A stretch of 64,000 nt of DNA, taken from an uncultured Sulfitobacter sp. GTDB lineage: Bacteria > Pseudomonadota > Alphaproteobacteria > Rhodobacterales > Rhodobacteraceae. The translations under genes and the position numbers were made by a program. The notes below the pieces were generated by a model that worked only from the letters and a program-made list of their open reading frames with translations, made no database searches and was not told the DNA's origin. The DNA lies in NCBI RefSeq assembly GCF_947502895.1, contig NZ_CANNBM010000001.1, forward strand, positions 992,001 to 1,056,000, written 5' to 3'. Below are positions 1 to 7,551 of this stretch, in pieces (positions within the stretch are counted from its first letter, which is position 1; each line of letters starts with the position of its first letter).

Positions 1-5
1 GCCGT

Positions 6-1388
6 TTATGCAGCGCCCTCGGCAACCGCGGCGGCCAACGCCTCCTCAAAAATCGCCAGACCTTCGTCGACGATCTCCTCGGATGCGGTCAGTGGCACCA
101 TCACACGGATCGCATTGCCATGCATGCCACAGCTCAGCAGCAACAGACCCCGCTCCAACGCGTGGGCGATGATGCGTTTGGTCAGGGCGGCATCTGGCGC
201 GGCGGTATCAAAGTCCGTTACAAACTCGACAGCGACCATCGCGCCCAAGCCGCGAATATCCCACATACGGTAAGGGGCTGCCCGCGCGCCAATCTCGGCA
301 AAACGCGCCTTGAGCTTGTCACCCATCGCAATGGATTTCGCCAACAAGTCTTCGTCCTCAATCGCGGTGATTGCAGCCAAGGCCGCCGCACAAGCAACAG
401 GGTTGCCACCATAGGTGCCACCCAAACCGCCCGGATCCATCGCATCCATAACATCGGCACGGCCAATAACACCCGCTAGCGGATAGCCACCCGCCATCGA
501 TTTCGCCACAGTGATCAGGTCAGGCACAACGCCAGAATGTTCGATCGCAAACCATTTTCCTGTACGGCCAAAGCCTGCCTGCACTTCGTCAGCGATCAGC
601 AGGATGCCATGCTGGTCACAGATTGCACGCAACGCAGTCAGCATCTCGAACGGCACAGGAGTATAGCCGCCCTCGCCCAAAACAGGCTCGATTATCATGC
701 AAGCAATGCGATCAGGCTGCGCATCTGTCAGAAACAGGTTTTGCAGGCCCGTCAGCGCATCTTCGACGGTGATGCCGTCACGCACAGACGGGAATGGCGC
801 GCGAAACACATCGGCAGGGAACGGGCCGACGTTCTTTTTATAAGGGCTGACTTTTCCGGTCATGCCCAGCGTCAACAGCGTGCGACCGTGATAGCCACCA
901 GTAAAAGCAATCACACCAGGACGGCCTGTTGCTGCACGCGCAATTTTCACTGCATTTTCAACCGCTTCCGCACCAGTTGTAACCAACAACGTCTTTTTGG
1001 GCGCGTCACCCGGGGCGATATCGTTCAGCTTTTCAGCCAGCTCGATATAGGGCGCATAAGGAACAACCTGAAACGAGGTATGCGTGTACAGATCTTCTTG
1101 GGCCTTGGCTGCAGCAATCACACCAGGGTGACGGTGGCCTGTGTTCAACACACCAATACCGCCGACAAAGTCGATGAACCGCTTGCCATCCACGTCCCAC
1201 AGCTCTGCATTTTCTGCATAAGATGCGTAAACAGGCGCTGCCGAGGCAACACCACGCGGCACAGCAGCCTCGCGGCGCGCAACAAGATCAGCGTTGGTGT
1301 AGGTAACGGGTGCAGCAGGCTCGACGATTGCGATCTGTGCTTTCTTTTTTGTAACTTTGCGCGGCGCGCGCTTTGCGGTGCTGGCCAT
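6..1388 (-). CDS. gabT: 4-aminobutyrate (GABA) aminotransferase
   Basis: PLP-dependent class III aminotransferase, 460 aa. It moves the amino group of GABA to 2-oxoglutarate, giving succinate semialdehyde, which the GabD encoded at 34715-36187 can oxidise. The acidic loop ADEVQAGFGRTG (Asp267) and the PLP lysine Lys296 in VAKSMAGGYPLAG are visible. The start at 1388 has AGGATGAG just upstream; an ATG three codons earlier (1397) is less well placed. Residues 2-17 are rich in Lys and Arg (ASTAKRAPRKVTKKK), an extension not usual for GabT. A divergent XRE-cupin regulator next door probably controls it. Family assignment is firm; the exact amine substrate is inferred, and related omega-aminotransferases look alike. 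Confidence 0.9.
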   Translation of the reverse strand: MASTAKRAPRKVTKKKAQIAIVEPAAPVTYTNADLVARREAAVPRGVASAAPVYASYAENAELWDVDGKRFIDFVGGIGVLNTGHRHPGVIAAAKAQEDLYTHTSFQVVPYAPYIELAEKLNDIAPGDAPKKTLLVTTGAEAVENAVKIARAATGRPGVIAFTGGYHGRTLLTLGMTGKVSPYKKNVGPFPADVFRAPFPSVRDGITVEDALTGLQNLFLTDAQPDRIACMIIEPVLGEGGYTPVPFEMLTALRAICDQHGILLIADEVQAGFGRTGKWFAIEHSGVVPDLITVAKSMAGGYPLAGVIGRADVMDAMDPGGLGGTYGGNPVACAAALAAITAIEDEDLLAKSIAMGDKLKARFAEIGARAAPYRMWDIRGLGAMVAVEFVTDFDTAAPDAALTKRIIAHALERGLLLLSCGMHGNAIRVMVPLTASEEIVDEGLAIFEEALAAAVAEGAA

Positions 1389-1581
1389 GGGTCTCATCCT
1401 AATCTGCGAAAATCAGACGCGGCAAACCCCGCGTTTAAAAAACCTTTCGTCCCGTTTAATTTAATTGTCAATCAGGATTACTCGGCCACTTGTAGTTTTC
1501 TGGTTTGGATGGTCATGTCGGCCAAACTCCGCCGCCCTGTGCGCCCAGTGCACAGCGCCCCAACCAACGGAAACGACCGCT

Positions 1582-2133
1582 TTGAATATCGGACAACGTC
1601 TGAAACAGATCAGAATGGAACGCGGGCTGTCCCAGCGCGAACTTGCCACACGCGCAGGCCTGACCAACGGGACCATTTCGCTGATAGAGACAGATAAAAC
1701 TTCTCCCTCTGTTGCTTCGCTCAAAAGCTTGCTGGACGCGATCCCGATCTCGATGGCAGAATTCTTTGGCGCGCTGGAAGATCAAAGCGCGCCGAAAATT
1801 TTCTATCGAGCGGATGAATTCACGCAACTGGCCCCGGATGGACCCGGACAGGTCTCACTCAGGCAGTTGGGCAATGCGCGCGACCACACGTTGCAAGTGC
1901 TGCACGAAACCTACCCGCCCGGCGCGGATACGGGCCCAGAATTTCTGGCCCATGAAGGCGAAGAGGCGGGTATCGTGACCAAAGGCGAAATCGAGCTGAC
2001 CGTGGGAAGCGAAATTGCCATACTCACCAAAGGCGACGGATATTTATTCGACAGCCGACAACCCCATCGATTCCGCAACACAGGCGACGCCCCATGCGAA
2101 ATCGTCAGCGCCCTGACACCACCCGTTTTCTAA
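1582..2133 (+). CDS. XRE-cupin transcriptional regulator (PuuR-like)
   Basis: Cytoplasmic DNA-binding regulator of 183 aa. The N-terminal helix-turn-helix covers residues 3-60 (GQRLKQIRMERGLSQRELA, then TNGTISLIE). The C-terminal half is a cupin (AHEGEEAGIVTKGEIELTV, then GDGYLFDSRQPHRF), the layout of PuuR-type polyamine/GABA regulators. No ATG lies in frame before the helix-turn-helix. TTG at 1582 puts the expected NIGQRL immediately after the start, while a TTG at 1465 would add 39 residues of unlikely sequence. It is divergent from gabT across about 190 bases, so control of gabT and of itself is the obvious inference. The effector ligand is unknown. Confidence 0.8.
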   Translation: MNIGQRLKQIRMERGLSQRELATRAGLTNGTISLIETDKTSPSVASLKSLLDAIPISMAEFFGALEDQSAPKIFYRADEFTQLAPDGPGQVSLRQLGNARDHTLQVLHETYPPGADTGPEFLAHEGEEAGIVTKGEIELTVGSEIAILTKGDGYLFDSRQPHRFRNTGDAPCEIVSALTPPVF

Positions 2134-2148
2134 ACGCTCCAACCAGCA

Positions 2149-2183
2149 AAAGGCTCTCCCGCGAAACGGAAGAGCCTTTCGAT
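2149..2183 (+). terminator. Rho-independent terminator after the XRE regulator
   Basis: Inverted repeat AAAGGCTCT (2149-2157) and AGAGCCTTT (2171-2179), extended by C-G pairs across one mismatch, lying 15 bases after the stop codon. The T run is short, so the 3' half supplies most of it. Confidence 0.7.
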
Positions 2184-2212
2184 CTTTCGTCGGACCTCAA
2201 GTCTGACGATCC

Positions 2213-2377
2213 CTAACGCCTACCCTTTTTAGGCCTGTGGCTATCGCGGTCTTTGCGAGGCGTGTGATCCTCGTCAAAGCGGTTATGGTCAGTGCGGTTT
2301 ACCGATGTCATGGCAACCACAATAACAGCAACCATCATCAGGATCATGAGGCCGCCAATGAACATTTCATTCGTCAT
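2213..2377 (-). CDS. Small single-pass membrane protein, unknown function
   Basis: Protein of 54 aa. Residues 5-24 form one hydrophobic helix (MFIGGLMILMMVAVIVVAM) and the tail is charged and ends in KKGRR. The ATG at 2377 has a strong AGGAGG ribosome binding site five bases upstream; the longer reading from 2416 has none. A GGAAC-N16-GGTT motif (2411-2435) suggests it may belong to the general stress regulon whose regulators follow. No family is recognised and no function is proposed. Confidence 0.7.
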   Translation of the reverse strand: MTNEMFIGGLMILMMVAVIVVAMTSVNRTDHNRFDEDHTPRKDRDSHRPKKGRR

Positions 2378-2410
2378 GGGTGCCTCCTTTTCCTTGGTCG
2401 TCAGCAATAG

Positions 2411-2435
2411 AACCACGCCAAAGCGGTAAAGTTCC
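2411..2435 (-). promoter_or_regulatory. Candidate EcfG-type promoter for the small membrane protein
   Basis: On the minus strand GGAAC (2435-2431) is followed after 16 bases by GGTT (2414-2411). The alphaproteobacterial EcfG consensus is GGAAC-N16/17-CGTT, so there is one mismatch at the first base of the -10. The expected transcript start is about 25 bases before the ATG at 2377. Confidence 0.45.
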
Positions 2436-2459
2436 CGATTGCCGGAAACGGACGCGTGA

Positions 2460-4181
2460 TTAGTAGTCGTAGGTGCTTTTGTCGGTCAGCGGCACAGGGA
2501 AAGACAGCTGCAAAACAAACATCCCTTCTTCCTCGCCACTTTCCAGCGTGCCATTCAACTGGCGCGCAAACGCTTGGATCAGCTTAGACCCGAGGCCAGT
2601 GCCTTCATCATCCGTTTCGCCACCCGCCGTGTTGACGATCCGCAGCTGCGCCATCTCATCGCCGGTCTGTTTGAGGCTTACGCCGATCTGCTTATCAGAG
2701 ATGCCGCCTGCAGGCACGTATTTCAGCGCATTGGTCACAGCTTCGGACACCAGCAGTGTCAGTGGGGCCGCGTCGTCAGAGGCGATAAGAATGTTGTCAT
2801 ATTCTTCGACCACGTTGATTCCCGAGTTGGGTGCAAGCCCTACAGCCAGATTGCGCGAGACGACTTCGCGCAACAACATTCCCGCATCAACACGCGACAT
2901 CTCATTGTCCTGATAGATGCTCTGATGCACCGTAGCGAGGCTGAGAATACGGTCCTGCAGGCGCTGTAAGACGCGGCGGTTTGCCTCTGTCGGCGCTTGC
3001 CTGATCTGCATGTTCATAATGGACGAAATCAGCTGCAGATTGTTCTTAACGCGGTGATGCACTTCTTTCAGCAAGATGTTCTTCTCGCGAAGGCTGTCCT
3101 CCAACCGCGCTTCGTCCTGCAGGATCGAATTAGCCATCCCCAGAAATGATTGTTCCATCGCGGCGATTTCCAGCGGAACACCATCCCCTAGAATTTTGCG
3201 CGGCAAAGTACGGTTCAGGGCAAAGTGGCGCATCTGCCGACCCAGCTTTCGGATATGTTTGATCGCCAGGCGGTTCAGCGCCCAAAATGCGACAATCAGG
3301 CTGGCCACCCACATGATGATAGGCAGCAATGTCGAAACCCGACCCGAAAAATCAGTCTCTAGCAAAGGCGTATCCGTGGGCCAGACACTCATCGCAAAAA
3401 CCGTGCCCTGCAGCATTGGCAGCACCGCATAGACCCGCTCTATCCCTACAGTATTTTGCGCGGTGAATACCTGCCGCGCGCCGCCCGTCAGCTGCGCCAG
3501 CGCGTACGATGCAGGTAGTTCCGCCTCGGCGATGCCCGGCTCATGCTCAGACGTGATAATCTGGCCGTTGCCATTGAAAGTGATCAGCGACAGAGGCGCA
3601 ACAGCCCCCGAGGACAGTTCGGAGGTAACAAGCGCCTCACGGCTGATCGAAATGAACACAAACCCAATCGATTCATCACCTTCGAAAACCGGCGTTGTGA
3701 TCACAATTACCGATCTGTCAGAAATCGTCCCCCGCGCCACTGCGGTGACAGTCCGCGTGCCGCGCTCTATTGCCTCTTTTACAATTGCAGAGCCGGACAG
3801 GTCATAAGTCTCACGCGTGGACGAGCAGTTCATCACACCGTCGTTCTGTACAAAACCAACTAGACGATAGTCGCCATTCTCGGACTTGTAGTTTTTCAAG
3901 AACTCCGTGCATCGCTCGGGATCGTCACGGACCAGGCGCACAACCGAACTCAGCGCGCGACCGGCACCTACCGCCTCTTGCAAAATTGTCCTCTCGGTGA
4001 CAGCAGCCTGCTCCGTCACCGCCATTAACGACAGTTCGGCGGTTTGCTGGCTTTGGTCCGCGATCTGGCGTGTTTGCATTACAGCAATCAAACCAATCGG
4101 CAACAAAGCCAGCGATAGAAACAAAATGACGCGGAACGCCAGCCCACGAAACAGGCTATGGCGCAGAAAGCCTGATGTCAT
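2460..4181 (-). CDS. Membrane sensor histidine kinase, HisKA_2 type (general stress response)
   Basis: 573 aa. Transmembrane helix 1 is at residues 14-35, an extracytoplasmic sensor region (probably Cache-like) at 36-282, and helix 2 at 283-303, followed by a linker. The phosphoacceptor box is LKEVHHRVKNNLQL with His376. An HATPase domain has its N box at SEAVTNALKYV (Asn484) and a GTGLGSKL glycine box. This HisKA_2 (HWE-related) class commonly phosphorylates PhyR in alphaproteobacteria. The gene lies three bases after ecfG in a nepR-ecfG-kinase unit, and phyR is divergent, so it is probably the PhyR kinase (PhyK type). The signal sensed is not evident. Confidence 0.88.
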   Translation of the reverse strand: MTSGFLRHSLFRGLAFRVILFLSLALLPIGLIAVMQTRQIADQSQQTAELSLMAVTEQAAVTERTILQEAVGAGRALSSVVRLVRDDPERCTEFLKNYKSENGDYRLVGFVQNDGVMNCSSTRETYDLSGSAIVKEAIERGTRTVTAVARGTISDRSVIVITTPVFEGDESIGFVFISISREALVTSELSSGAVAPLSLITFNGNGQIITSEHEPGIAEAELPASYALAQLTGGARQVFTAQNTVGIERVYAVLPMLQGTVFAMSVWPTDTPLLETDFSGRVSTLLPIIMWVASLIVAFWALNRLAIKHIRKLGRQMRHFALNRTLPRKILGDGVPLEIAAMEQSFLGMANSILQDEARLEDSLREKNILLKEVHHRVKNNLQLISSIMNMQIRQAPTEANRRVLQRLQDRILSLATVHQSIYQDNEMSRVDAGMLLREVVSRNLAVGLAPNSGINVVEEYDNILIASDDAAPLTLLVSEAVTNALKYVPAGGISDKQIGVSLKQTGDEMAQLRIVNTAGGETDDEGTGLGSKLIQAFARQLNGTLESGEEEGMFVLQLSFPVPLTDKSTYDY

Positions 4182-4184
4182 GAG

Positions 4185-4742
4185 TTAGAAACTGGCCATC
4201 TTGGAAGCGGACAGAACAGACATCGTTGCATCGTCAGTCATCTCCATCGCCTCATCCTCTTTCAGACCCATCAACTCGGCCATTTGTTTGCGCGCACGGT
4301 TGGTACGGCTCTTGATCGTACCGACAGCCACGCCACACATCTCCGCCGCTTCCTCGTAGGAAAAACCCGACGCGCCAATCAACAGCAACGCCTCGCGCTG
4401 CTCGTCCTTCAGTTTGCCCAGTGCGACGCGAAAATCCTGCATCTGCAAGTGACCGTCATGTGCAGGTTTTTCTGCCAGACCTTCGGTAAACGTACCGTCC
4501 ACATCCGCGACCTCACGCTTGGCCTTGCGGCGCGAAGAATAGTAGGTGTTGCGCAGAATGGTGAACAGCCATGCCCGCATGTTGGTGCCAACTTCGAATT
4601 TCTCGATGTTGGTCCATGCTTTCACCAATGTGTCCTGCACCATGTCATCAGCAGTAGCGTTATTGCGCGTCAGCGATATGGCAAATGCGCGCATTGCGGG
4701 CAAATGTTCAACCAACTCGTCCCGAGGATCAGCGTTGCTCAT
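4185..4742 (-). CDS. ecfG: General stress response sigma factor EcfG
   Basis: ECF sigma factor of 185 aa. Region 2 is at residues about 10-78 (NATADDMVQDTLVKAWTNI, MRAWLFTILRN) and region 4 at about 108-160 (REALLLIGASGFSYEEAAE, GTIKSRTNRARKQM). It directs RNA polymerase to GGAAC-N16/17-CGTT promoters and is held inactive by NepR until phosphorylated PhyR takes NepR away. Its ATG overlaps the TGA of nepR (ATGA), so the two are translationally coupled. EcfG identity rests on the sequence together with the nepR, phyR and kinase neighbours. Confidence 0.93.
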   Translation of the reverse strand: MSNADPRDELVEHLPAMRAFAISLTRNNATADDMVQDTLVKAWTNIEKFEVGTNMRAWLFTILRNTYYSSRRKAKREVADVDGTFTEGLAEKPAHDGHLQMQDFRVALGKLKDEQREALLLIGASGFSYEEAAEMCGVAVGTIKSRTNRARKQMAELMGLKEDEAMEMTDDATMSVLSASKMASF

Positions 4743-4897
4743 CGGCTGCTGTCCTTTTCGCTGTCTTGCTGTTTTAGCTGTTCAAGAAGGGATTTGAACC
4801 TGTCAGGCACGCCTTCTTCAATCGCCTCTTCATAGACACGGCGCAAATTCTCGTCGATAACTCCCTCATGGGATTTTTTCTGGCTTCTACCGGTCAT
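4739..4897 (-). CDS. nepR: Anti-sigma factor NepR
   Basis: 52-aa protein beginning MTGRSQKKSHEGVIDENLRR. It carries the NepR core: IDENLRRVYEEAIEEGVPDR followed by FKSLLEQLKQQ. NepR binds EcfG and is sequestered by the sigma-like domain of phosphorylated PhyR. The stop codon overlaps the ecfG start in an ATGA junction, the usual arrangement in this order. GAGGGC lies upstream of the ATG as a ribosome binding site. An exact EcfG-type promoter is 42 bases upstream, so the sigma factor and its inhibitor are autoregulated. Confidence 0.92.
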   Translation of the reverse strand: MTGRSQKKSHEGVIDENLRRVYEEAIEEGVPDRFKSLLEQLKQQDSEKDSSR

Positions 4898-4931
4898 TTG
4901 CCCTCGTTCATAAATAATTTACTGCAGTTCG

Positions 4932-4957
4932 GGAACCAAACGCAGACCTACGGTGTT
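4932..4957 (+). promoter_or_regulatory. EcfG-type promoter for phyR
   Basis: GGAAC (4932-4936), a 17-base spacer, then TGTT (4954-4957), one mismatch from CGTT. It lies 37 bases before the phyR start codon and overlaps the oppositely directed nepR promoter almost completely. Confidence 0.65.
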
Positions 4958-4964
4958 TAGTTCC
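4939..4964 (-). promoter_or_regulatory. EcfG-type promoter for nepR-ecfG
   Basis: On the minus strand GGAAC (4964-4960), a 17-base spacer, then CGTT (4942-4939): an exact match to the EcfG consensus. It is 42 bases upstream of the nepR ATG and interlocked with the phyR promoter. Confidence 0.85.
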
Positions 4965-4993
4965 AAAGATATTACAAAAAAGGAACGGCTCAT

Positions 4994-5803
4994 ATGAGTG
5001 ATCAACAAGCAGGGCAAAGCGTAAGTGACCAGTTGGGGCATTACATCCCGTTTTTGCGCCGGTACGCGCGTGCTCTCACCGGCAGCCAATCAAGCGGCGA
5101 TCAATTCGCTGCCGCCGCGCTAGAGGCGATTTTGGTAGATCGTTCGGTATTGGACGGTATGGACGTGAAGACCGGTCTTTACCGCGTCCTCTATGGCATC
5201 TGGGCCAGTGCGGGTGCGCCGATCGAAGAGGGTGAAGCTGGTCCCAGAGCGAAGGCGCAGAAACATCTCGCCAAGCTGACCAACAACAGCCGTGAGGCCT
5301 TGTTGCTCTATACCATCGAAGGTTTCTCTTATCGCGACATCGCCACCATCATCGGCGTCGATAAAGCCGAGGCAGAAGAACTGGTGTCGGTCGCACGTCG
5401 CGAGATGGCCGACAGCGTCATGGGATCCGTCATGATTATTGAGGATGAAGCAATCATTGCGATGGATATCGAAAGCATCGTCGGCGACATGGGCCACCGC
5501 GTCACCGGAATTGCCCGCACCCGTGACGAGGCTGTCGAGCTGGGGCGTGCCGATGTGCCCGACCTGATCCTTGCCGATATCCAGCTTGCCGATAACTCGT
5601 CCGGTATTGATGCGGTCAACGATCTGCTGGGCGAGCTGGGCGAGCGTCCCGTGATTTTCATCACCGCCTTCCCCGAGCGTTTGCTGACAGGCGACAAGCC
5701 AGAGCCTGCGTTCCTGATTTCCAAGCCCTACACCGAGGATCAGGTGATTTCGGCAGTCAGTCAGGCAATGTTCTTTTCATCCACAGAGACATTGCACGTC
5801 TGA
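4994..5803 (+). CDS. phyR: PhyR, stress response anti-anti-sigma regulator
   Basis: 269 aa in two parts. Residues 10-138 form an EcfG-like sigma mimic (NNSREALLLYTIEGFSYRDI). Residues 145-262 form a receiver domain with acidic pair Glu150/Asp151, phosphoacceptor Asp195 (LILADIQLAD), Thr224 and Lys244 (SKPYT). Phosphorylation lets the sigma-like part bind NepR and free EcfG. The start at 4994 has AGGAACGG upstream. It is divergent from nepR-ecfG-kinase, which completes the canonical partner-switch locus. Confidence 0.95.
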   Translation: MSDQQAGQSVSDQLGHYIPFLRRYARALTGSQSSGDQFAAAALEAILVDRSVLDGMDVKTGLYRVLYGIWASAGAPIEEGEAGPRAKAQKHLAKLTNNSREALLLYTIEGFSYRDIATIIGVDKAEAEELVSVARREMADSVMGSVMIIEDEAIIAMDIESIVGDMGHRVTGIARTRDEAVELGRADVPDLILADIQLADNSSGIDAVNDLLGELGERPVIFITAFPERLLTGDKPEPAFLISKPYTEDQVISAVSQAMFFSSTETLHV

Positions 5804-5829
5804 CACCACGACAGACTGCAAACAAACCC

Positions 5830-5857
5830 AAGCCCTGCCAGAAATGGCGGGGCTTTT
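5830..5857 (+). terminator. Rho-independent terminator after phyR
   Basis: Stem AAGCCCTGCCA (5830-5840) with TGGCGGGGCTT (5845-5855), a GAAA loop, one G-T wobble, and a short run of T. It ends phyR transcription before the DUF883 gene. Confidence 0.75.
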
Positions 5858-5866
5858 GCATTTCCA

Positions 5867-5892
5867 CGAACCCATGTGCGGTATGGCGCGTT
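5867..5892 (+). promoter_or_regulatory. Candidate EcfG-type promoter for the DUF883 gene
   Basis: CGAAC (5867-5871), a 17-base spacer, then CGTT (5889-5892): one mismatch in the -35. It lies 35 bases before the ATG at 5927. DUF883-type genes are plausible stress-regulon members; the link here is inferred from the motif and position. Confidence 0.5.
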
Positions 5893-5926
5893 AAATCTGC
5901 AAGCAATCCATAAAGGGAGACACATC

Positions 5927-6247
5927 ATGGCAAATGCAAAAACATCCGCAAGCGGCAAAGCCACCAGCGATGCAACCCTGCAGGACCTGTCAGAGCAAAT
6001 CGAAACCTTGAAAGCCGATATCGCCGCGCTGACAGAAACGCTGGGCGATTATGGTGCTGCTAAAACCAAAGCAGCAAAGGAAGCGGCCAGAGATAAGGCG
6101 GCAGAGCTGCACGCATCGGGCCGCGCTACTGTAGCGAAGGCACAAAACAATGTAGAAGAGTTTGTACAAACCCAGCCTGCAACGGCACTGGGTCTGGCGG
6201 CGGGTATCGGCTTTCTCGTCGGGGTGATGGCAAGCGCGCGTCGCTAA
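5927..6247 (+). CDS. DUF883 (ElaB/YqjD/YgaM-type) membrane-anchored protein
   Basis: 106 aa. A charged, Ala/Lys-rich helical region at residues 12-80 (LQDLSEQIETLKADIAALTE) precedes a C-terminal hydrophobic segment (TALGLAAGIGFLVGVMASARR), the DUF883 plan. E. coli relatives are inner-membrane tail-anchored, ribosome-associated stress proteins; that role is family knowledge and is not shown here. AAGGGAG precedes the chosen ATG. The candidate EcfG promoter and the position next to phyR support stress control. Confidence 0.82.
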   Translation: MANAKTSASGKATSDATLQDLSEQIETLKADIAALTETLGDYGAAKTKAAKEAARDKAAELHASGRATVAKAQNNVEEFVQTQPATALGLAAGIGFLVGVMASARR

Positions 6248-6594
6248 ATCACTTGGCCACCTCATTAAAAACCCACGCAGGCAGGCAAAGCAGACGGCAC
6301 AGACCGCCGCGATCAACATTTGGACGTGCATCGCCATGGCGACTGGTCTGGCAATTGCTGGCTGAATGACCACGTCGATCACCCCGCTGCGATCCTAGGC
6401 GCGCTCTACACAGGCGCAGGTCCGCTCGGGCTCGCCCTTGCAGCTCCACGGCGCAAAGCGCGCGTTTGAAAACTGCCGCCTCAAAATCTGCGCCGATTTA
6501 CTGGTTGATGTCTCGCAAAAGGACGTTAGCGCAGTATCATGCACCCGCAGATCAAGCACCGCGCATAGCTACCAGATCAAACCCTCTGCCTTTG
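6248..6594. other. 347-base intergenic stretch, no gene seen
   Basis: No open frame with a ribosome binding site and believable protein sequence was found. Plus-strand fragments in two frames (QTAAINIWTCIAMATGLAIAG near 6296-6362, then AILGALYTGAGPLGLALAAP near 6390-6449) are hydrophobic. They could be the remains of a small membrane protein broken by a frameshift. Confidence 0.4.
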
Positions 6595-7551
6595 TCAGGG
6601 TAGCGGGTTTGCTGGCGTCTCGTCCACAATGTCCTCAGGCTCCGCCGTCACCGTCTCTCCGAATGGGGAAGCAGCTTCAGGTGCGTCGATACCGTAGCCG
6701 TGCTTTTCCACCTGCGCGTTTACAACCGCCCCCAGCAATATCAAAAAGCTACTGATCCACAGCCACACCAGCATCGCGATCACCGCCCCGATAGAACCAT
6801 AGACCTGATTATAGCTGCCAAAATTCGCCACATAATACGAGAACACGACAGAAACGGCGGCCCAGCTCACAACGGCTGTCAATGCGCCGGGTCGGATAGC
6901 ACGCCGCGTGCGTGGCACGGCGCGGTTAGGGCCATAGCGATACAGCACACTGACCCCCGCCAATAAAACGGCGACCGCAATCAACCAGCGCGATGCCTCC
7001 GCCACAAATCCCGCCACGCCACCCAGCGGGAAAAACGCAAGCACCACAGGCGCTACAACCAGCGTAATCAGTGATACAACGCCCACGGCAACCAGTGCCA
7101 CTGTTAACAACAGCGCACGAATATAATGCGACAGCGTTGTGCGGTTCTTCTCCCCATGCACCGCGTTCAGCCCTGTCATCATCGCAGCGACCCCCGCCCG
7201 CGCCGACCAGAGCGCTGCAGCAATCGAAATCGCCCCTGCCCAACCCAATGTATCAGGGCTGGTTGTCACGAGGCTCACGATCTGGGCGTTGAAAATTTCA
7301 TACACGTCATTGGGCAACAGCCCACGCATATCTTCGAGTTGCGCAATCACGATCGTAGGGTCCGCTACCAGACTGGTCAGCGCAATCAGCGCAGCAATCG
7401 CGGGAAAAAGCGACAGCATCCCGAAGAAGCCTACCCCCGCGGACACCAGCGCGAGGTTTGTATCTCCGATTTGCCCGAAACCGTCGCGCAGCCCAGCCCA
7501 GAGTTTGCCAATCCTGCCTGCCAAACCGTGCTCTCCATTTTCACGCACCAT
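6595..7551 (-). CDS. YihY/BrkB-family inner membrane protein
   Basis: 318 aa, about six transmembrane helices. The family signature is recognisable: LVSAGVGFFGMLSLFPAIAA near the N terminus, WSARAGVAAMMTGLNAVHGE, and the final helix region IGAVIAMLVWLWISSFLILL. YihY/BrkB proteins are conserved polytopic membrane proteins. Early annotations as ribonuclease BN are wrong, and their transport role is unsettled. Its start codon overlaps the stop of the upstream FNT-type gene by one base, so the two are cotranscribed. The polar C-terminal tail (residues 285-318) is acidic. Confidence 0.85.
   Translation of the reverse strand: MVRENGEHGLAGRIGKLWAGLRDGFGQIGDTNLALVSAGVGFFGMLSLFPAIAALIALTSLVADPTIVIAQLEDMRGLLPNDVYEIFNAQIVSLVTTSPDTLGWAGAISIAAALWSARAGVAAMMTGLNAVHGEKNRTTLSHYIRALLLTVALVAVGVVSLITLVVAPVVLAFFPLGGVAGFVAEASRWLIAVAVLLAGVSVLYRYGPNRAVPRTRRAIRPGALTAVVSWAAVSVVFSYYVANFGSYNQVYGSIGAVIAMLVWLWISSFLILLGAVVNAQVEKHGYGIDAPEAASPFGETVTAEPEDIVDETPANPLP

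Noticed and set aside
1398..1581. Extended XRE regulator start at TTG 1465
   Set aside because: The extra 39 residues are hydrophobic and Cys-rich and unlike any XRE protein; the TTG at 1582 fits the family N terminus.
537..1697. 386-codon plus-strand frame antisense to gabT
   Set aside because: Covers gabT and the regulator start on the wrong strand, with no credible protein motifs.
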